Assembly (NCBI RefSeq): GCF_002795405.1
Contig: NZ_PHGZ01000006.1
Span: forward strand, 62,001-126,000
DNA from: Caviibacterium pharyngocola
GTDB taxonomy: Bacteria > Pseudomonadota > Gammaproteobacteria > Enterobacterales > Pasteurellaceae
Length of the DNA stretch: 64,000 bases
Direction of reading: 5' to 3'
Made by a program: the position numbers and the translations under genes. Position 1 is the stretch's first letter. Each line of letters begins with the position of its first letter. Shown piece after piece: positions 47,305 to 56,616 of this stretch. The notes beneath the pieces were generated by a model that did not search any database, was not told the origin of the DNA, and was given only the letters and a program-made list of their open reading frames with translations.

Positions 47305-47760
47305 TTAGGTTAAAAATAACAAAAAAACATACCGCACTAATTTACCTAAGGCGATATAAAAAGCGGCGTGCCAAGCGTTTAGTCTTAACCAGCCTGCTAC
47401 GGCGCAAAAAACGTCGCCGATGATAGGAAGCCAACCGAAGAGTAAAATCAGCGCGCCGTATCGTTGAGTTTTTTCTGCTGCCCATTTTGCGCGCGCGGTT
47501 TTTATGCGGCGGTGATAGTTCGGAAAACAACGTCCAATCCAATAGGTCGTCACGCTGCCTAAGGTATTCCCAAGCGTGGCGACCAACAGTAAACCGCATA
47601 TTTCCGATGAATAAAGCCCGTGCGTTAAAGAAAGTGTTTTACCGAGCGCGACGAAAATAATCTCCGAATTGCCCGGCAGAACCGTTGAACTGAGAAATGC
47701 GCTGCCGAACATTAGCCACATTGAATGTTCAAGCCAAAAATCCCAAGAAGAAATGCTCAT
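47305..47760 (-). CDS. yqaA: DedA/VTT-type membrane protein YqaA
   Basis: 151-residue membrane protein of the YqaA group of the VTT (SNARE-associated) superfamily. Features are the SAFLSSTVLPGNSEIIFVAL start, LLVATLGNTLGSVTTYWIGR near residue 60 and GWLPIIGDVFCAVAGWLR near 110, with re-entrant Pro-rich loops. It may act in lipid transport or membrane homeostasis; the exact job is unknown. One base after maa on the same strand; E. coli has yqaB-yqaA together near luxS too. Confidence 0.85.
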   Translation of the reverse strand: MSISSWDFWLEHSMWLMFGSAFLSSTVLPGNSEIIFVALGKTLSLTHGLYSSEICGLLLVATLGNTLGSVTTYWIGRCFPNYHRRIKTARAKWAAEKTQRYGALILLFGWLPIIGDVFCAVAGWLRLNAWHAAFYIALGKLVRYVFLLFLT

Positions 47761-48369
47761 TTAGTCTTTTGCGACGAGATTATTCAGATAATCTTCCCGA
47801 TCTTTTGCCGTAATTTCGCGTAGAACTCGCGCCGGATTGCCGACGACAAGCGAATTTGCCGGAATATTTTTCGTCACCACCGCGCCGGCGGCAATCACAA
47901 CGTTATCGCCGATCGTCACGCCGCCGAGAATCACCGAACTTCCGCCGATCCATACATTATTGCCGATAAGGATAGGCTTACCGTATTCCACGCCGGTATT
48001 CCGCAGTTCGACATCCAGCGGATGATTAACCGTATATAAGCTCACATTTGGACCGAACAACACATCATCACCGATTTTTACACCGCCGCTGTCTAAAATC
48101 GTGCAGTTATAATTGGCGAAAAAGCGTTCGCCCACTTCAATATATACACCGTAATCACAATAAAAAGGTGCGTTAATATGCGGATCGTTGCCCGCTTTGC
48201 CTAAAATTTCCCGCAGTAAGCGCGCTTTTGTCGCTTTGTCGGAAGGACGCGTCAAAATATTATATTCATAGAGTAACTCTTTGATTTTTAAACGCATTGC
48301 AGAGAGTTCCGGATCATAAGCTTGGTGCGACAAGCCGTGTTCCATTTTTTCTTTTTCCGATAACATCAT
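47761..48369 (-). CDS. maa: Maltose/galactoside O-acetyltransferase-like (Maa/LacA)
   Basis: 202-residue left-handed beta-helix acetyltransferase. An N-terminal Maa domain (about residues 4-60, SEKEKMEHGLSHQAYDPEL) precedes hexapeptide repeats, including PFYCDYGVYIEVGERFFANY and the catalytic His in YTVNHPLDVELRNTG near residue 115, ending in the NNVWIGGSSVILGGVTIGD rungs. Acceptor is a sugar by homology; the natural substrate is uncertain. The ATG overlaps the yqaB stop as TAATG. Confidence 0.88.
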   Translation of the reverse strand: MMLSEKEKMEHGLSHQAYDPELSAMRLKIKELLYEYNILTRPSDKATKARLLREILGKAGNDPHINAPFYCDYGVYIEVGERFFANYNCTILDSGGVKIGDDVLFGPNVSLYTVNHPLDVELRNTGVEYGKPILIGNNVWIGGSSVILGGVTIGDNVVIAAGAVVTKNIPANSLVVGNPARVLREITAKDREDYLNNLVAKD

Positions 48370-48968
48370 TATCCCTTAATAAATTGATTAGTTCGGACGT
48401 CGAACACATCCATTCCCGCCGCAAGACCCGCTTGCACGCCCAAATCCGCATCTTCAAAAACCACGCAACTTTGCGGGTTCACTTTTAACAGCTCGGCACA
48501 GCGTAAAAACGTATCCGGTTCCGGTTTGTGGCGACTGACATCTTCCGCCGTAACCACCGCATTAAAATGGTTTTGCAACTCGAATTTATCCAATAACATT
48601 TCGGTGATTCGACGATGAGAACCGGTTCCGAGCGCTAGCGGTTTGCGTCCCGTATAATGTTTCACTACATTTGCCGCCGGCAATAAAGTGGCGTGTTGCA
48701 TAATTAACTCGATGCCGTATCGGCGTTTTAAGCTAATCACTTCGTCGATAAAATCTAACGGCATTCTTGCTTGTTCCATCATCGCTTGCGCAATGGTTCG
48801 CACCGGCGCACCGCCCAGTTGATACATAATATTGCCGTCCAGCGGATAGCCCATTTCGTTGCCCACTCTGTCCCAAGCTTGCTTGTGGCTCGGCATTGTG
48901 TCAATTACCGTGCCGTCCATATCGAAAATCAGCCCGTCATAGCCTTCGAATATTTCGTTATTTAACAT
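48369..48968 (-). CDS. yqaB: HAD-superfamily sugar-phosphate phosphatase YqaB
   Basis: 199-residue beta-phosphoglucomutase-like HAD phosphatase (E. coli YqaB dephosphorylates fructose-1-phosphate). Motif I LIFDMDGTVIDTMPSHKQAW near residue 13, motif II LGTGSHRRITE, Lys in SRHKPEPDTFLRCAEL and motif IV VVFEDADLGVQAGLAAGM. Of two adjacent ATGs I use 48968 because AGGA then lies 7 bases upstream. Start of the yqaB-maa-yqaA unit. Confidence 0.88.
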   Translation of the reverse strand: MLNNEIFEGYDGLIFDMDGTVIDTMPSHKQAWDRVGNEMGYPLDGNIMYQLGGAPVRTIAQAMMEQARMPLDFIDEVISLKRRYGIELIMQHATLLPAANVVKHYTGRKPLALGTGSHRRITEMLLDKFELQNHFNAVVTAEDVSRHKPEPDTFLRCAELLKVNPQSCVVFEDADLGVQAGLAAGMDVFDVRTNQFIKG

Positions 48969-49175
48969 CATTACATCCTGAAAAATTATCTTGTAGAAAT
49001 GTTCGCAAGGATACCATAAAGCCCGCAATCAAGCTCATAAATTCGTCGTTCGGGGAAGTTTATTATGCAAAAAATGAATTTCTCACAATAAATTTTGTAA
49101 TTTGTGATCGCTGCACTGTCAGTTGAAAAAAGATTAGGCTAAAGTAATAGCACGATAAATTACTCAAATCAGATA

Positions 49176-49550
49176 ATGAATTTACCGCAACGCCTTATTT
49201 TTTTAGAACAGCGTCGATTGATCGATCAAGAAGTCAACGAATTGGTGTTAACTATTCGCGATTATTTACAACAAGAATGGCGCGCTAATGTCGAAACGGC
49301 ACAAGCCGGAATGTTGTTTATTCATTTGGCAATGGCGCTGGCACGCATTAAACGCGGTTATGAAGCGGAGGCATTACATCAAGATATTTATGCCGAAATG
49401 GAAAGTGCGGTGACTTTTCCGAAAGTTTTACAACGCCACCAAGAATTATTACGACAAATTCCTTTCCCAATCCCAGAAAGCGAACAAACCCATTTTATCG
49501 CAAATATTTATTCACTCTCCTTAGCGCAGCCGCAAATATTAGAAACATAG
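49176..49550 (+). CDS. Stand-alone PRD-domain protein
   Basis: 124-residue protein consisting of a single PTS-regulation domain. The conserved His region MLFIHLAMALARIKRGYE lies near residue 46. Such domains are normally found in BglG-type antiterminators and PTS-dependent activators, where they are phosphorylated by PTS proteins. Here there is no RNA-binding CAT or DNA-binding domain and no PTS gene nearby, so it may be a sensor partner of another regulator. Function not known. Confidence 0.7.
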   Translation: MNLPQRLIFLEQRRLIDQEVNELVLTIRDYLQQEWRANVETAQAGMLFIHLAMALARIKRGYEAEALHQDIYAEMESAVTFPKVLQRHQELLRQIPFPIPESEQTHFIANIYSLSLAQPQILET

Positions 49551-49662
49551 AAAAGAGGCAATTTCCTTAAAGTGCGGTCGTTTTTTAGGAATTTTTTCCG
49601 GTTAAATTTAAGCGATTCAAAAATTATGCTAATATCTGCCTCCGGGTATAGGTGGTCGCAAA

Positions 49663-50535
49663 ATGATTAAATTAAATGAAAAATCCGCCGGGATAGGTTT
49701 GGTAGTCGGTTGTATTTTATTCGGTTTGGGCAGTGTGATTGTCGCCTTTTTGTCCGTCGGCGCTTATGCCATCGCTTTTTGGCGTTTGGCAGTGGCGGCG
49801 GTTATTTTTTGGATATTGACTTATTTTTCCGGTCAACTTTTTCCGCGAGCTAAACTCGCCCGTCGATATGCCGCGATTTCGGGCTTTTTTCTCGCCTTTG
49901 ATCTGGCGTTATGGCACGAAAGTATTTATGCCGTCGGGCCGGGTATTTCAACGTTATTAAACAGCTTACAAGTTTTTTGGCTTTCCGCCATCGGGTTCTT
50001 TTGGTTTAAAGAACGTCAAACCAAATTACAAATTTTTAGTTTATTTTTAGCCGTTACCGGTGTGGCGATGATCGGCAGTCCGGAATTTTCGCACAACGGC
50101 AATGCCTTATGGGGATTTATTTCCGGTATTGTCTCCGGTGCGTGTTTAGCGCTGTCGATGGTATATGTGCGCAAAACCCACGAAGTTGAACGCACGGCGA
50201 TTTATCCGTTAATGTTGATTTTAAGCTTAAGCGGAATGGCGGCGCTTTTCTTACCTTCAATGATTTTTGATTCCGCTCGCTTTTTTCCGAAAAACGGAAC
50301 GGAAATCGAGCTTATTTTAATTTACGGTGCGGTAATGCAATGTTTCGCGTGGGGGTTAATTGCTTATGCCATTCCGATGTTATCCCTTTCGTTAACCGGT
50401 TTATTGTTGCTTTCCGAACCCATTGCCGCATTGATTATCGACACTGTTTTTTTGCACAAACCTATCGGCTTAATTCAATGGTGCGGTGCATTTTGCACAT
50501 TAGTAGCGATCTATTTAGGCACTTTGAAAAAATAA
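49663..50535 (+). CDS. EamA/DMT-family transporter
   Basis: 290-residue inner-membrane protein with ten hydrophobic segments in two EamA repeats (about 8-140, 150-288). SVIVAFLSVGAYAIAFWRL and LLLLSEPIAALIIDTVFLHK are typical. It differs from the transporter at 1.4 kb. Substrate unknown. Preceded by two uptake signals; it ends at a hairpin before metH. Confidence 0.82.
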   Translation: MIKLNEKSAGIGLVVGCILFGLGSVIVAFLSVGAYAIAFWRLAVAAVIFWILTYFSGQLFPRAKLARRYAAISGFFLAFDLALWHESIYAVGPGISTLLNSLQVFWLSAIGFFWFKERQTKLQIFSLFLAVTGVAMIGSPEFSHNGNALWGFISGIVSGACLALSMVYVRKTHEVERTAIYPLMLILSLSGMAALFLPSMIFDSARFFPKNGTEIELILIYGAVMQCFAWGLIAYAIPMLSLSLTGLLLLSEPIAALIIDTVFLHKPIGLIQWCGAFCTLVAIYLGTLKK

Positions 50536-50553
50536 TAAAATTTCTACCGCACT

Positions 50554-50578
50554 TTTGGCGGAACCGAATTCCGCCAAA
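50554..50578. terminator. Hairpin between the EamA gene and metH
   Basis: TTTGGCGGAA-CCGAA-TTCCGCCAAA, a perfect 10-bp stem overlapping an uptake signal (ACCGCACTT). It has no T-run on the plus strand, so the terminator role is uncertain. Confidence 0.5.
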
Positions 50579-50659
50579 TAGCCAATAATATTTGACAGCC
50601 AGATCGCCTCTCCCTATTATCCTGTTTAATATATTGTCTAAACCAATGGAAGATTTACC

Positions 50660-53600
50660 GTGAAAAACCCAAGCTCAACTCTCAAAAACGCCCTTGCCCA
50701 ACGTATTCTGATTTTAGACGGTGCAATGGGGACGATGATCCAAAAATATAAACTCACCGAAGCGGATTTCCGTGGCGAACGATTTAAAGACAGCAAAATT
50801 GACCTGCGTGGCAACAACGATTTACTCACCCTTACTCAGCCGCTTTTAATCTCCGCTATTCACGAAAAATATTTAGAAGCGGGTGCGGATATTATTGAGA
50901 CCAATACGTTCAGCTCCACCACCATTGCCCAAGCGGATTATGACTTGCAAGCGGTGGCTTACGAGCTAAATTTTGCAGGTGCGAAATTGGCTCGCCTTGC
51001 CGCCGATAAATACAGCACGCCGGAAAAACCGCGTTTTGTAGCAGGTATTTTAGGGCCAACAAACCGCACGGCTTCTATTTCCCCGAATGTAAATGATCCG
51101 GGTTTCCGTAATATTACCTTTATGCAGTTGGTTGAAGCCTATGCGGAAGCGACCAAAGGCTTAATCGAAGGCGGTTCGGATCTGATTATGATCGAAACCA
51201 TTTTCGACACGCTCAACGCCAAAGCGGCGGCTTTTGCCATTGAACAAACCTTTGAAGAATTGGGCGTGGAATTGCCGATTATGATTTCAGGCACTATTAC
51301 CGATGCCTCAGGTCGTACCCTTTCAGGGCAAACGACGGAAGCCTTCTATAACTCACTCCGCCACGTTAAACCGCTCACCTTTGGCTTAAACTGTGCATTA
51401 GGCCCGAAAGAGTTGCGTCAATATGTGGAAGTGATGTCAAAAATTTGTGAATGTTACGTTTCTGTTCACCCGAATGCCGGCTTGCCGAATGCTTTTGGCG
51501 ATTACGATTTGGGCGCGGAAGAGATGGCAACCCATATGAAAGAGTGGGCGGAAAGCGGTTTTGTGAACATTATCGGCGGTTGTTGCGGGACAACGCCTGA
51601 GCATATCAAAGCCTTTGCCGATGCGGTTGAAGGTATCAAACCACGCCAATTACCTGAAATCAAAACCGCAATGCGTTTGTCGGGGCTTGAGCCGCTTACC
51701 ATTGATGAAAACAGCCTATTTGTGAACGTGGGCGAGCGTAATAACGTGACCGGTTCGGCAAAATTCAAAAAGCTGATTAAAGAAGAACGCTTTGCCGAAG
51801 CCATTGAAATCGCCATTGAGCAAGTGGAAAACGGTGCGCAGGTGATTGATGTCAATATGGACGAAGCCTTGCTCGACTCGGAAAAATGTATGGTGCGTTT
51901 CCTTAACATTATGGCAACCGAACCCGATGCGGCGAAAGTGCCGGTGATGATCGACTCAAGTAAATGGGAAGTGATTGAAGCGGGTCTGCAATCCATTCAA
52001 GGCAAAGGGATTGTAAACTCCATTTCTTTAAAAGAAGGGGAAGAAAAGTTTATTCATCAAGCCAAATTGGTTCGCCGATATGGTGCAGCGGTTGTGGTGA
52101 TGGCGTTTGACGAAGTGGGACAAGCGGACACCGAAGAACGCAAGGTGGAAATCTGTACCCGTGCTTATCGCATTTTGGTGGATCAAGTGGGCTTCCCGCC
52201 GGAAGATATTATCTTCGACCCGAATATTTTCGCCATTGGCACGGGCATTGAAGAGCACAACAATTACGGCGTGGACTTTATCAACGCCACCGGTCGTATC
52301 AAACAAACCCTGCCACACGCCAAAATTTCGGGCGGTGTGTCGAATGTGTCCTTCTCTTTCCGTGGCAACAACGTAATGCGTGAAGCCATTCACGCCGTGT
52401 TCCTGTATCACGCCATCAAACAAGGTATGGATATGGGGATCGTGAACGCTGGGCAGCTGGCGATTTATGACGATCTCGATCCGGAAATGCGAGATGTGAT
52501 TGAAGATGCGGTGCTAAACCGCCACCCTGATGCCACCGAGCGTTTGATCGAACTTGCAGAAAAATACCGAAATGTGACCGCTTCCACCGAGGATAACAGC
52601 GTTGCCGAATGGCGGGCTTGGCCTGTGGAAGAGCGTTTAAAACACGCTTTGGTGAAAGGGATCACCAACTTTATTATTGAAGATACCGAAGAAGCCCGCC
52701 AGCAATTCAGCTCGCCATTGGAAGTGATCGAAGGGCCGTTAATGGCGGGAATGGACGTGGTCGGCGACTTGTTCGGTGACGGCAAAATGTTCTTACCGCA
52801 AGTGGTGAAATCCGCACGTGTGATGAAGCAATCCGTTGCCTATTTAGAGCCGTTTATCAACGCCACCAAACAGAAAGGCTCAAGCGCAGGGAAAGTGGTG
52901 ATTGCCACCGTGAAAGGCGACGTGCACGACATCGGCAAAAACATCGTGAGCGTGGTGTTGCAATGTAATAACTTTGAAGTGATCGACCTCGGCGTAATGG
53001 TGCCGGCGGATAAAATCATTCAAACGGCGATTGATGAAAAAGCGGACATCATCGGCTTAAGTGGCTTGATTACGCCGTCTCTTGACGAGATGGAATACTT
53101 CTTAGGCGAAATGAACCGCTTAAACTTAAATATTCCTGTGATTATCGGCGGGGCGACCACCTCCAAAGAGCATACCGCGATCAAACTTTACCCGAAATAT
53201 AAGCACGAAGTGATCTACACCACCAACGCTTCCCGTGCGGTAACCGTGTGTGCGGCGTTGATGAACCCTGAAAGCAAGGCCGAATTGTGGGAGCGAATGA
53301 AGAAAGAGTACGAACAAATTCAGCACGCTTTCGCCAATAAAAAAGCCCCACGCAAACAGCTGCCGATTGAAGAAGCACGAGCCAACCGTTTTGACGCATT
53401 CAGCGGTGAATGGGCGGATTACCAAGTACCTGTGCCGAAACAAACAGGCATTGTGGAATATAAAAATGTGCCGATTTCAACCTTACGCCAATTTATCGAC
53501 TGGTCGCCGTTCTTCAGACTTTGGGGCTTAATGGGCGGCTACCCTGATGCCTTTGACTACCCAGAAGGCGGCGAAGAAGCACGCCGAGTGTATAACGATG

Positions 53601-54343
53601 CGCAACGGGTGTTAGACGAATTTGAGCAGAACCACAAACTCAACCCAAGCGGCATTATGGGGATTTTCCCGGCAAACAGCGTAGGCGATGACATCGAAAT
53701 TTATCAAAATTCCGACCGCACTTCGGTTATCGGCAAGGCATTCAACCTCCGCCAACAAGCCGAACGCGGCAAGAACAGCAAAAGCCCGTACAACCTAGCC
53801 TTAAGCGACTTTATCGCAAGCAAAGAGAGCGGCAAACAAGACTGGTTCGGAATGTTCGCCGTGTGTGCCGGCATTGAAGAACACGACTTAGTGGAAGGCT
53901 ACAAAGCCGCAGGCGACGACTACAACGCCATTCTACTCCAAGCTGTCGGCGACCGTTTAGCCGAAGCGATGGCGGAATATTTACACTTTGAACTGCGTAC
54001 AAAAGTGTGGGGTTACAGCAACGAAACTTTAGACAACGACCGCTTAATCCGTGAAGAATACGTAGGCATCCGCCCCGCCCCCGGCTACCCAAGCTGCCCG
54101 GAACACACGGAAAAACAACTGATTTGGGACTTGCTCGAAGTAGAACAACGCATCGGAATGAAACTCACCGAAAGTTACGCCATGTGGCCAGCCGCAAGCG
54201 TCTGCGGCTGGTACTTCACCCACCCTGCGAGTAACTACTTTACGTTAGGGCGCATTGACGAAGATCAGGCAGTGGACTATGCGAAACGTAAGGGCTGGAG
54301 TGAGAGAGAGATTGTTAAGTGGTTGGGAGTGGCGATGGGGTAG
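50660..54343 (+). CDS. metH: Cobalamin-dependent methionine synthase MetH
   Basis: 1227-residue four-module enzyme, the same length as E. coli MetH. Homocysteine module (about 1-330) with zinc Cys in [14 protein letters not shown]; methyltetrahydrofolate module (about 355-615; [20 protein letters not shown]); cobalamin module (about 650-895) with the cobalt-ligating His in [11 protein letters not shown]; and the AdoMet activation domain (about 900-1227; [15 protein letters not shown]). The start is a GTG with GGAAG 7 bases upstream. No cobalamin riboswitch is visible in the short upstream gap. The gene has only one perfect host-type uptake signal in 3.7 kb and a CAAGCGGT near its start. Confidence 0.96.
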   Translation: MKNPSSTLKNALAQRILILDGAMGTMIQKYKLTEADFRGERFKDSKIDLRGNNDLLTLTQPLLISAIHEKYLEAGADIIETNTFSSTTIAQADYDLQAVAYELNFAGAKLARLAADKYSTPEKPRFVAGILGPTNRTASISPNVNDPGFRNITFMQLVEAYAEATKGLIEGGSDLIMIETIFDTLNAKAAAFAIEQTFEELGVELPIMISGTITDASGRTLSGQTTEAFYNSLRHVKPLTFGLNCALGPKELRQYVEVMSKICECYVSVHPNAGLPNAFGDYDLGAEEMATHMKEWAESGFVNIIGGCCGTTPEHIKAFADAVEGIKPRQLPEIKTAMRLSGLEPLTIDENSLFVNVGERNNVTGSAKFKKLIKEERFAEAIEIAIEQVENGAQVIDVNMDEALLDSEKCMVRFLNIMATEPDAAKVPVMIDSSKWEVIEAGLQSIQGKGIVNSISLKEGEEKFIHQAKLVRRYGAAVVVMAFDEVGQADTEERKVEICTRAYRILVDQVGFPPEDIIFDPNIFAIGTGIEEHNNYGVDFINATGRIKQTLPHAKISGGVSNVSFSFRGNNVMREAIHAVFLYHAIKQGMDMGIVNAGQLAIYDDLDPEMRDVIEDAVLNRHPDATERLIELAEKYRNVTASTEDNSVAEWRAWPVEERLKHALVKGITNFIIEDTEEARQQFSSPLEVIEGPLMAGMDVVGDLFGDGKMFLPQVVKSARVMKQSVAYLEPFINATKQKGSSAGKVVIATVKGDVHDIGKNIVSVVLQCNNFEVIDLGVMVPADKIIQTAIDEKADIIGLSGLITPSLDEMEYFLGEMNRLNLNIPVIIGGATTSKEHTAIKLYPKYKHEVIYTTNASRAVTVCAALMNPESKAELWERMKKEYEQIQHAFANKKAPRKQLPIEEARANRFDAFSGEWADYQVPVPKQTGIVEYKNVPISTLRQFIDWSPFFRLWGLMGGYPDAFDYPEGGEEARRVYNDAQRVLDEFEQNHKLNPSGIMGIFPANSVGDDIEIYQNSDRTSVIGKAFNLRQQAERGKNSKSPYNLALSDFIASKESGKQDWFGMFAVCAGIEEHDLVEGYKAAGDDYNAILLQAVGDRLAEAMAEYLHFELRTKVWGYSNETLDNDRLIREEYVGIRPAPGYPSCPEHTEKQLIWDLLEVEQRIGMKLTESYAMWPAASVCGWYFTHPASNYFTLGRIDEDQAVDYAKRKGWSEREIVKWLGVAMG

Positions 54344-54395
54344 GATATTACTAATTTTATAAGAAAATAACTCTTTGAATTATAAAAAGGTGATT

Positions 54396-55949
54396 ATGGC
54401 TAGAGATAATTTTAGTAGGAAAGATATTATAACTTTGCGAACAAGGGTTGGGGACAAATGTTCTAACCCTAATTGTAGAAAGGCAACCACAGGTCCTGCC
54501 CATGATAAAAATAAAGCTATTATTCTTGGCGATGCGGCACATATTTGTGCGGCATCACCAGGTGGACCTCGATATAATCCTAAGATGTCTCATGAAGAGC
54601 GACGTTCTATAGAAAATGGAATTTGGCTTTGTAAGAGCTGCGCTAGAAAAATAGATGTAGACTATAAGTCTTACTCTGCTGAAGTTTTGCATGAATGGAA
54701 AATTAACGCAGAGAAAAAAGCTCATGAAGAATTAGATCAACCCGTATTTAGCCAAGCTGATGTTAATCAAGCGGTTACAGATAGTATTTTATCTGCACTA
54801 ACTAGAGCTCCAGTAGAACCTAGATATAACTTGGTTCATAATGCAATTTATGTCGAAAAACAATTTTTAGAAAGCAAAGATAGCAGATTTTCTGTTTTTC
54901 CAAAATTTGATAAAGAAGGAATTTGTTATGAATTATCTCCTAAAGAGAATGTGAGTCTTCAAGTTTCATTCTTAGATACAATATCATTACCCAAAGTAAT
55001 AAAAAATCATAAAGAATTTATTGAGCATGGTAAAGATTTCATTGTTAGTTCTGAAGAAATATCTTTTTCTGGTTCAGAGCTAATAAGCTTTATTACGAAT
55101 ACTTCATCTAAAATTAAATTTAGCAAACCTAAAATGGATGCTGTTATTAGGTTAAAAACTATTGAAAAGCAGACTGAATTCATAGAAGTTTTTAATGATA
55201 TTCATGGAAGTATTTCTTTTGGAACAAAATCTTTTTCTTTTAAAGGAAAGGGATTTGCTGATACATTAAAATTAGAATTTCAGTTTTTTAGAAATAAAAG
55301 TGCTAAAATGACTATGACAGCATCTTTAATCCAGTGGGAAAATATAAATATTCTAAAACTACCTTTTTTTGAAAAACTTTGGAGACTATTTAGTAAAACT
55401 GAGAAAGGTGATTCTATTTGTTTTGATTTAGAATTAAACGGAAATTCTTTTTTAAATAACATTCAAGTTAAAATAAATAAAAATGAATATTTTTATAGTA
55501 TATATACTTTTCTTCAATATACAAATTATTGTAGATCTATTTGTAAAAAACTAAATAAAAGTGTTCTATTTACAACTCAAGTTAGTTTTTCTGCAGAAGA
55601 ACATCAGGAAATAGCCGAAATCAATACCATTTTAAAAGGTAAATTAATTGATAGTAGTATTCCTCAAGAATATCCTAAAACAACATTTATCGTTAATGAA
55701 AAAAACATTTCTATTTTCAAATCATCGTTTAAAACAACAAGTGTAAAATTTTGGCAAGATGAAGGCGATGTCTTATCTTTATTTAGACAAGATATAAAGC
55801 TACCACCGAAATTAATAGAACTTAACTCTGTATTACCTAGAATCTCAGTTAATCCAGATTCAATTATTGAAGGAATGGAAATAGAGTTATTATTAGAACC
55901 AATGGAAGGGTATGAATACACGATTGAATATAAAGAACCAGATAATTAA
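54396..55949 (+). CDS. HNH endonuclease-domain protein with unknown C-terminal region, likely acquired
   Basis: 517-residue protein, strikingly AT-rich compared with its neighbours. The N-terminal 115 residues form a zinc-supported HNH nuclease: Cys22/Cys27 in KCSNPNC, the AAHICAASPGGPRYNP block with His49, Asn74 in ENGIWLCKSC and the second Cys pair 79/82. Residues about 130-517 show many Lys/Phe/Ser-rich strand-like segments and no family I recognise. HNH modules of this kind are often fused to varied sensor domains in phage-defence genes, so a stand-alone defence nuclease is possible but unproven. ATG at 54396 follows AAAGGTG; an in-frame TTG lies 7 codons upstream. Confidence 0.75.
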   Translation: MARDNFSRKDIITLRTRVGDKCSNPNCRKATTGPAHDKNKAIILGDAAHICAASPGGPRYNPKMSHEERRSIENGIWLCKSCARKIDVDYKSYSAEVLHEWKINAEKKAHEELDQPVFSQADVNQAVTDSILSALTRAPVEPRYNLVHNAIYVEKQFLESKDSRFSVFPKFDKEGICYELSPKENVSLQVSFLDTISLPKVIKNHKEFIEHGKDFIVSSEEISFSGSELISFITNTSSKIKFSKPKMDAVIRLKTIEKQTEFIEVFNDIHGSISFGTKSFSFKGKGFADTLKLEFQFFRNKSAKMTMTASLIQWENINILKLPFFEKLWRLFSKTEKGDSICFDLELNGNSFLNNIQVKINKNEYFYSIYTFLQYTNYCRSICKKLNKSVLFTTQVSFSAEEHQEIAEINTILKGKLIDSSIPQEYPKTTFIVNEKNISIFKSSFKTTSVKFWQDEGDVLSLFRQDIKLPPKLIELNSVLPRISVNPDSIIEGMEIELLLEPMEGYEYTIEYKEPDN

Positions 55950-55984
55950 ATCTAAACTAATAGTTTTTATGTATGATAACAAAC

Positions 55985-56031
55985 ACAAGCGGTAAGATTC
56001 TGCAAAAAATTTGCAAGATCTTACCGCTTGT
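55985..56031. terminator. Inverted pair of Actinobacillus-type uptake signals after the HNH gene
   Basis: ACAAGCGGTAAGAT (55985-55998) pairs with ATCTTACCGCTTGT (56018-56031); the loop contains TGCAAAAAATTTGCA. ACAAGCGGT plus the following A/T-rich and TTTGCA features are the uptake signal of the Actinobacillus pleuropneumoniae branch, not of this genome. It lies 36 bases after the HNH gene and may act as its terminator. Confidence 0.75.
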
Positions 56032-56110
56032 CTATCCTTAAATTTCGGCACGCGTGAGGACACGCGCGCCATCGTTTCGTTCTATTTCATTCTAACCCAA
56101 CGCAAAAACC

Positions 56111-56385
56111 TCAAATTTTTGCCCCAGCTGCCATATCATTTCCACTCATCAAAAACTCCACCAAATGCAAATGTCTCACCCCTTCAATATTTCCTCGCCA
56201 CAGTTCGTCCATTGTAACGACATATTTCGGGTAATTATCGGCAATGGCTAAGAGTGGAGAAAATTCTTGTTGAACGGTTTGTTCACTTTCTAGTTTATAG
56301 GCGACTTGAATATAGAACTTTTCATCTTGCTTTGGGCGATAAAATCCACTTATTTATCACCAAGTTTACTGATGCAAAATAAAAT
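56111..56385 (-). pseudogene. Relic of a DUF4143-type AAA ATPase (C-terminal end)
   Basis: Reading the minus strand gives RPKQDEKFYIQVAYKLESEQ, later LLAIADNYPKYVVTMDE and NIEGVRHLHLVEFLMSG, ending at a TGA at 56111-56113. This matches the C-terminal nuclease-like end of DUF4143-type ATPases. Just upstream a stop codon (TAA) stands where Glu is usual in the LGDKEVDFIA motif, and the following part is shifted by one base. The ATPase domain is absent. The gap 55950-56616 otherwise contains only the hairpins noted here. Confidence 0.7.
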
Positions 56386-56520
56386 TTATTTATGGTTATA
56401 CACATAAAAACTTTAATTTTTTATTAATTTTTTGGTTTATAACCTAGTAATAATTGCTTAACAGTGAACTTCGTTACCGATAAAGAGTTGCTTGCTTAAG
56501 CTTATGTTCTATCCGTATTT

Positions 56521-56566
56521 GTCGCAGGGCGACAACATTATATGTAACCTAGCACGGAGTGCTAGG
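56521..56566. repeat. Second, two-unit triloop-hairpin array
   Basis: GTCGC-AGG-GCGAC (56521-56533) and CCTAGCAC-GGA-GTGCTAGG (56548-56566), the latter preceded by GTAA. Loops are three bases, and the second unit shares GTAACCTAG and GTGCTAGGG with the last unit of the array at 18991-19109. Confidence 0.7.
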
Positions 56567-56581
56567 GATTAACGCAAACGG

Positions 56582-56612
56582 TAAGATCTTGCAAAAAAAT
56601 TGCAAGATCTTA
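56582..56612 (-). terminator. Terminator of the SWIM-protein gene
   Basis: TAAGATCTTGCAA / TTGCAAGATCTTA, a perfect 13-bp stem just past the stop on the minus strand. Its outer flank AAACGG-TAAGAT is a decayed form of the ACAAGCGGTAAGAT hairpin at 55985. Confidence 0.65.
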
Positions 56613-56616
56613 TTGG

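Noticed and set aside
47157-47423. 88-codon plus-strand open frame between luxS and yqaA
   Set aside because: It covers the second sRNA-like unit with its terminator and the 3' end of yqaA, and is rich in Arg/Lys shadow codons; no protein family features.
50581-50659. Cobalamin riboswitch before metH
   Set aside because: Only 79 bases without a B12-box-like sequence or enough length for the aptamer.
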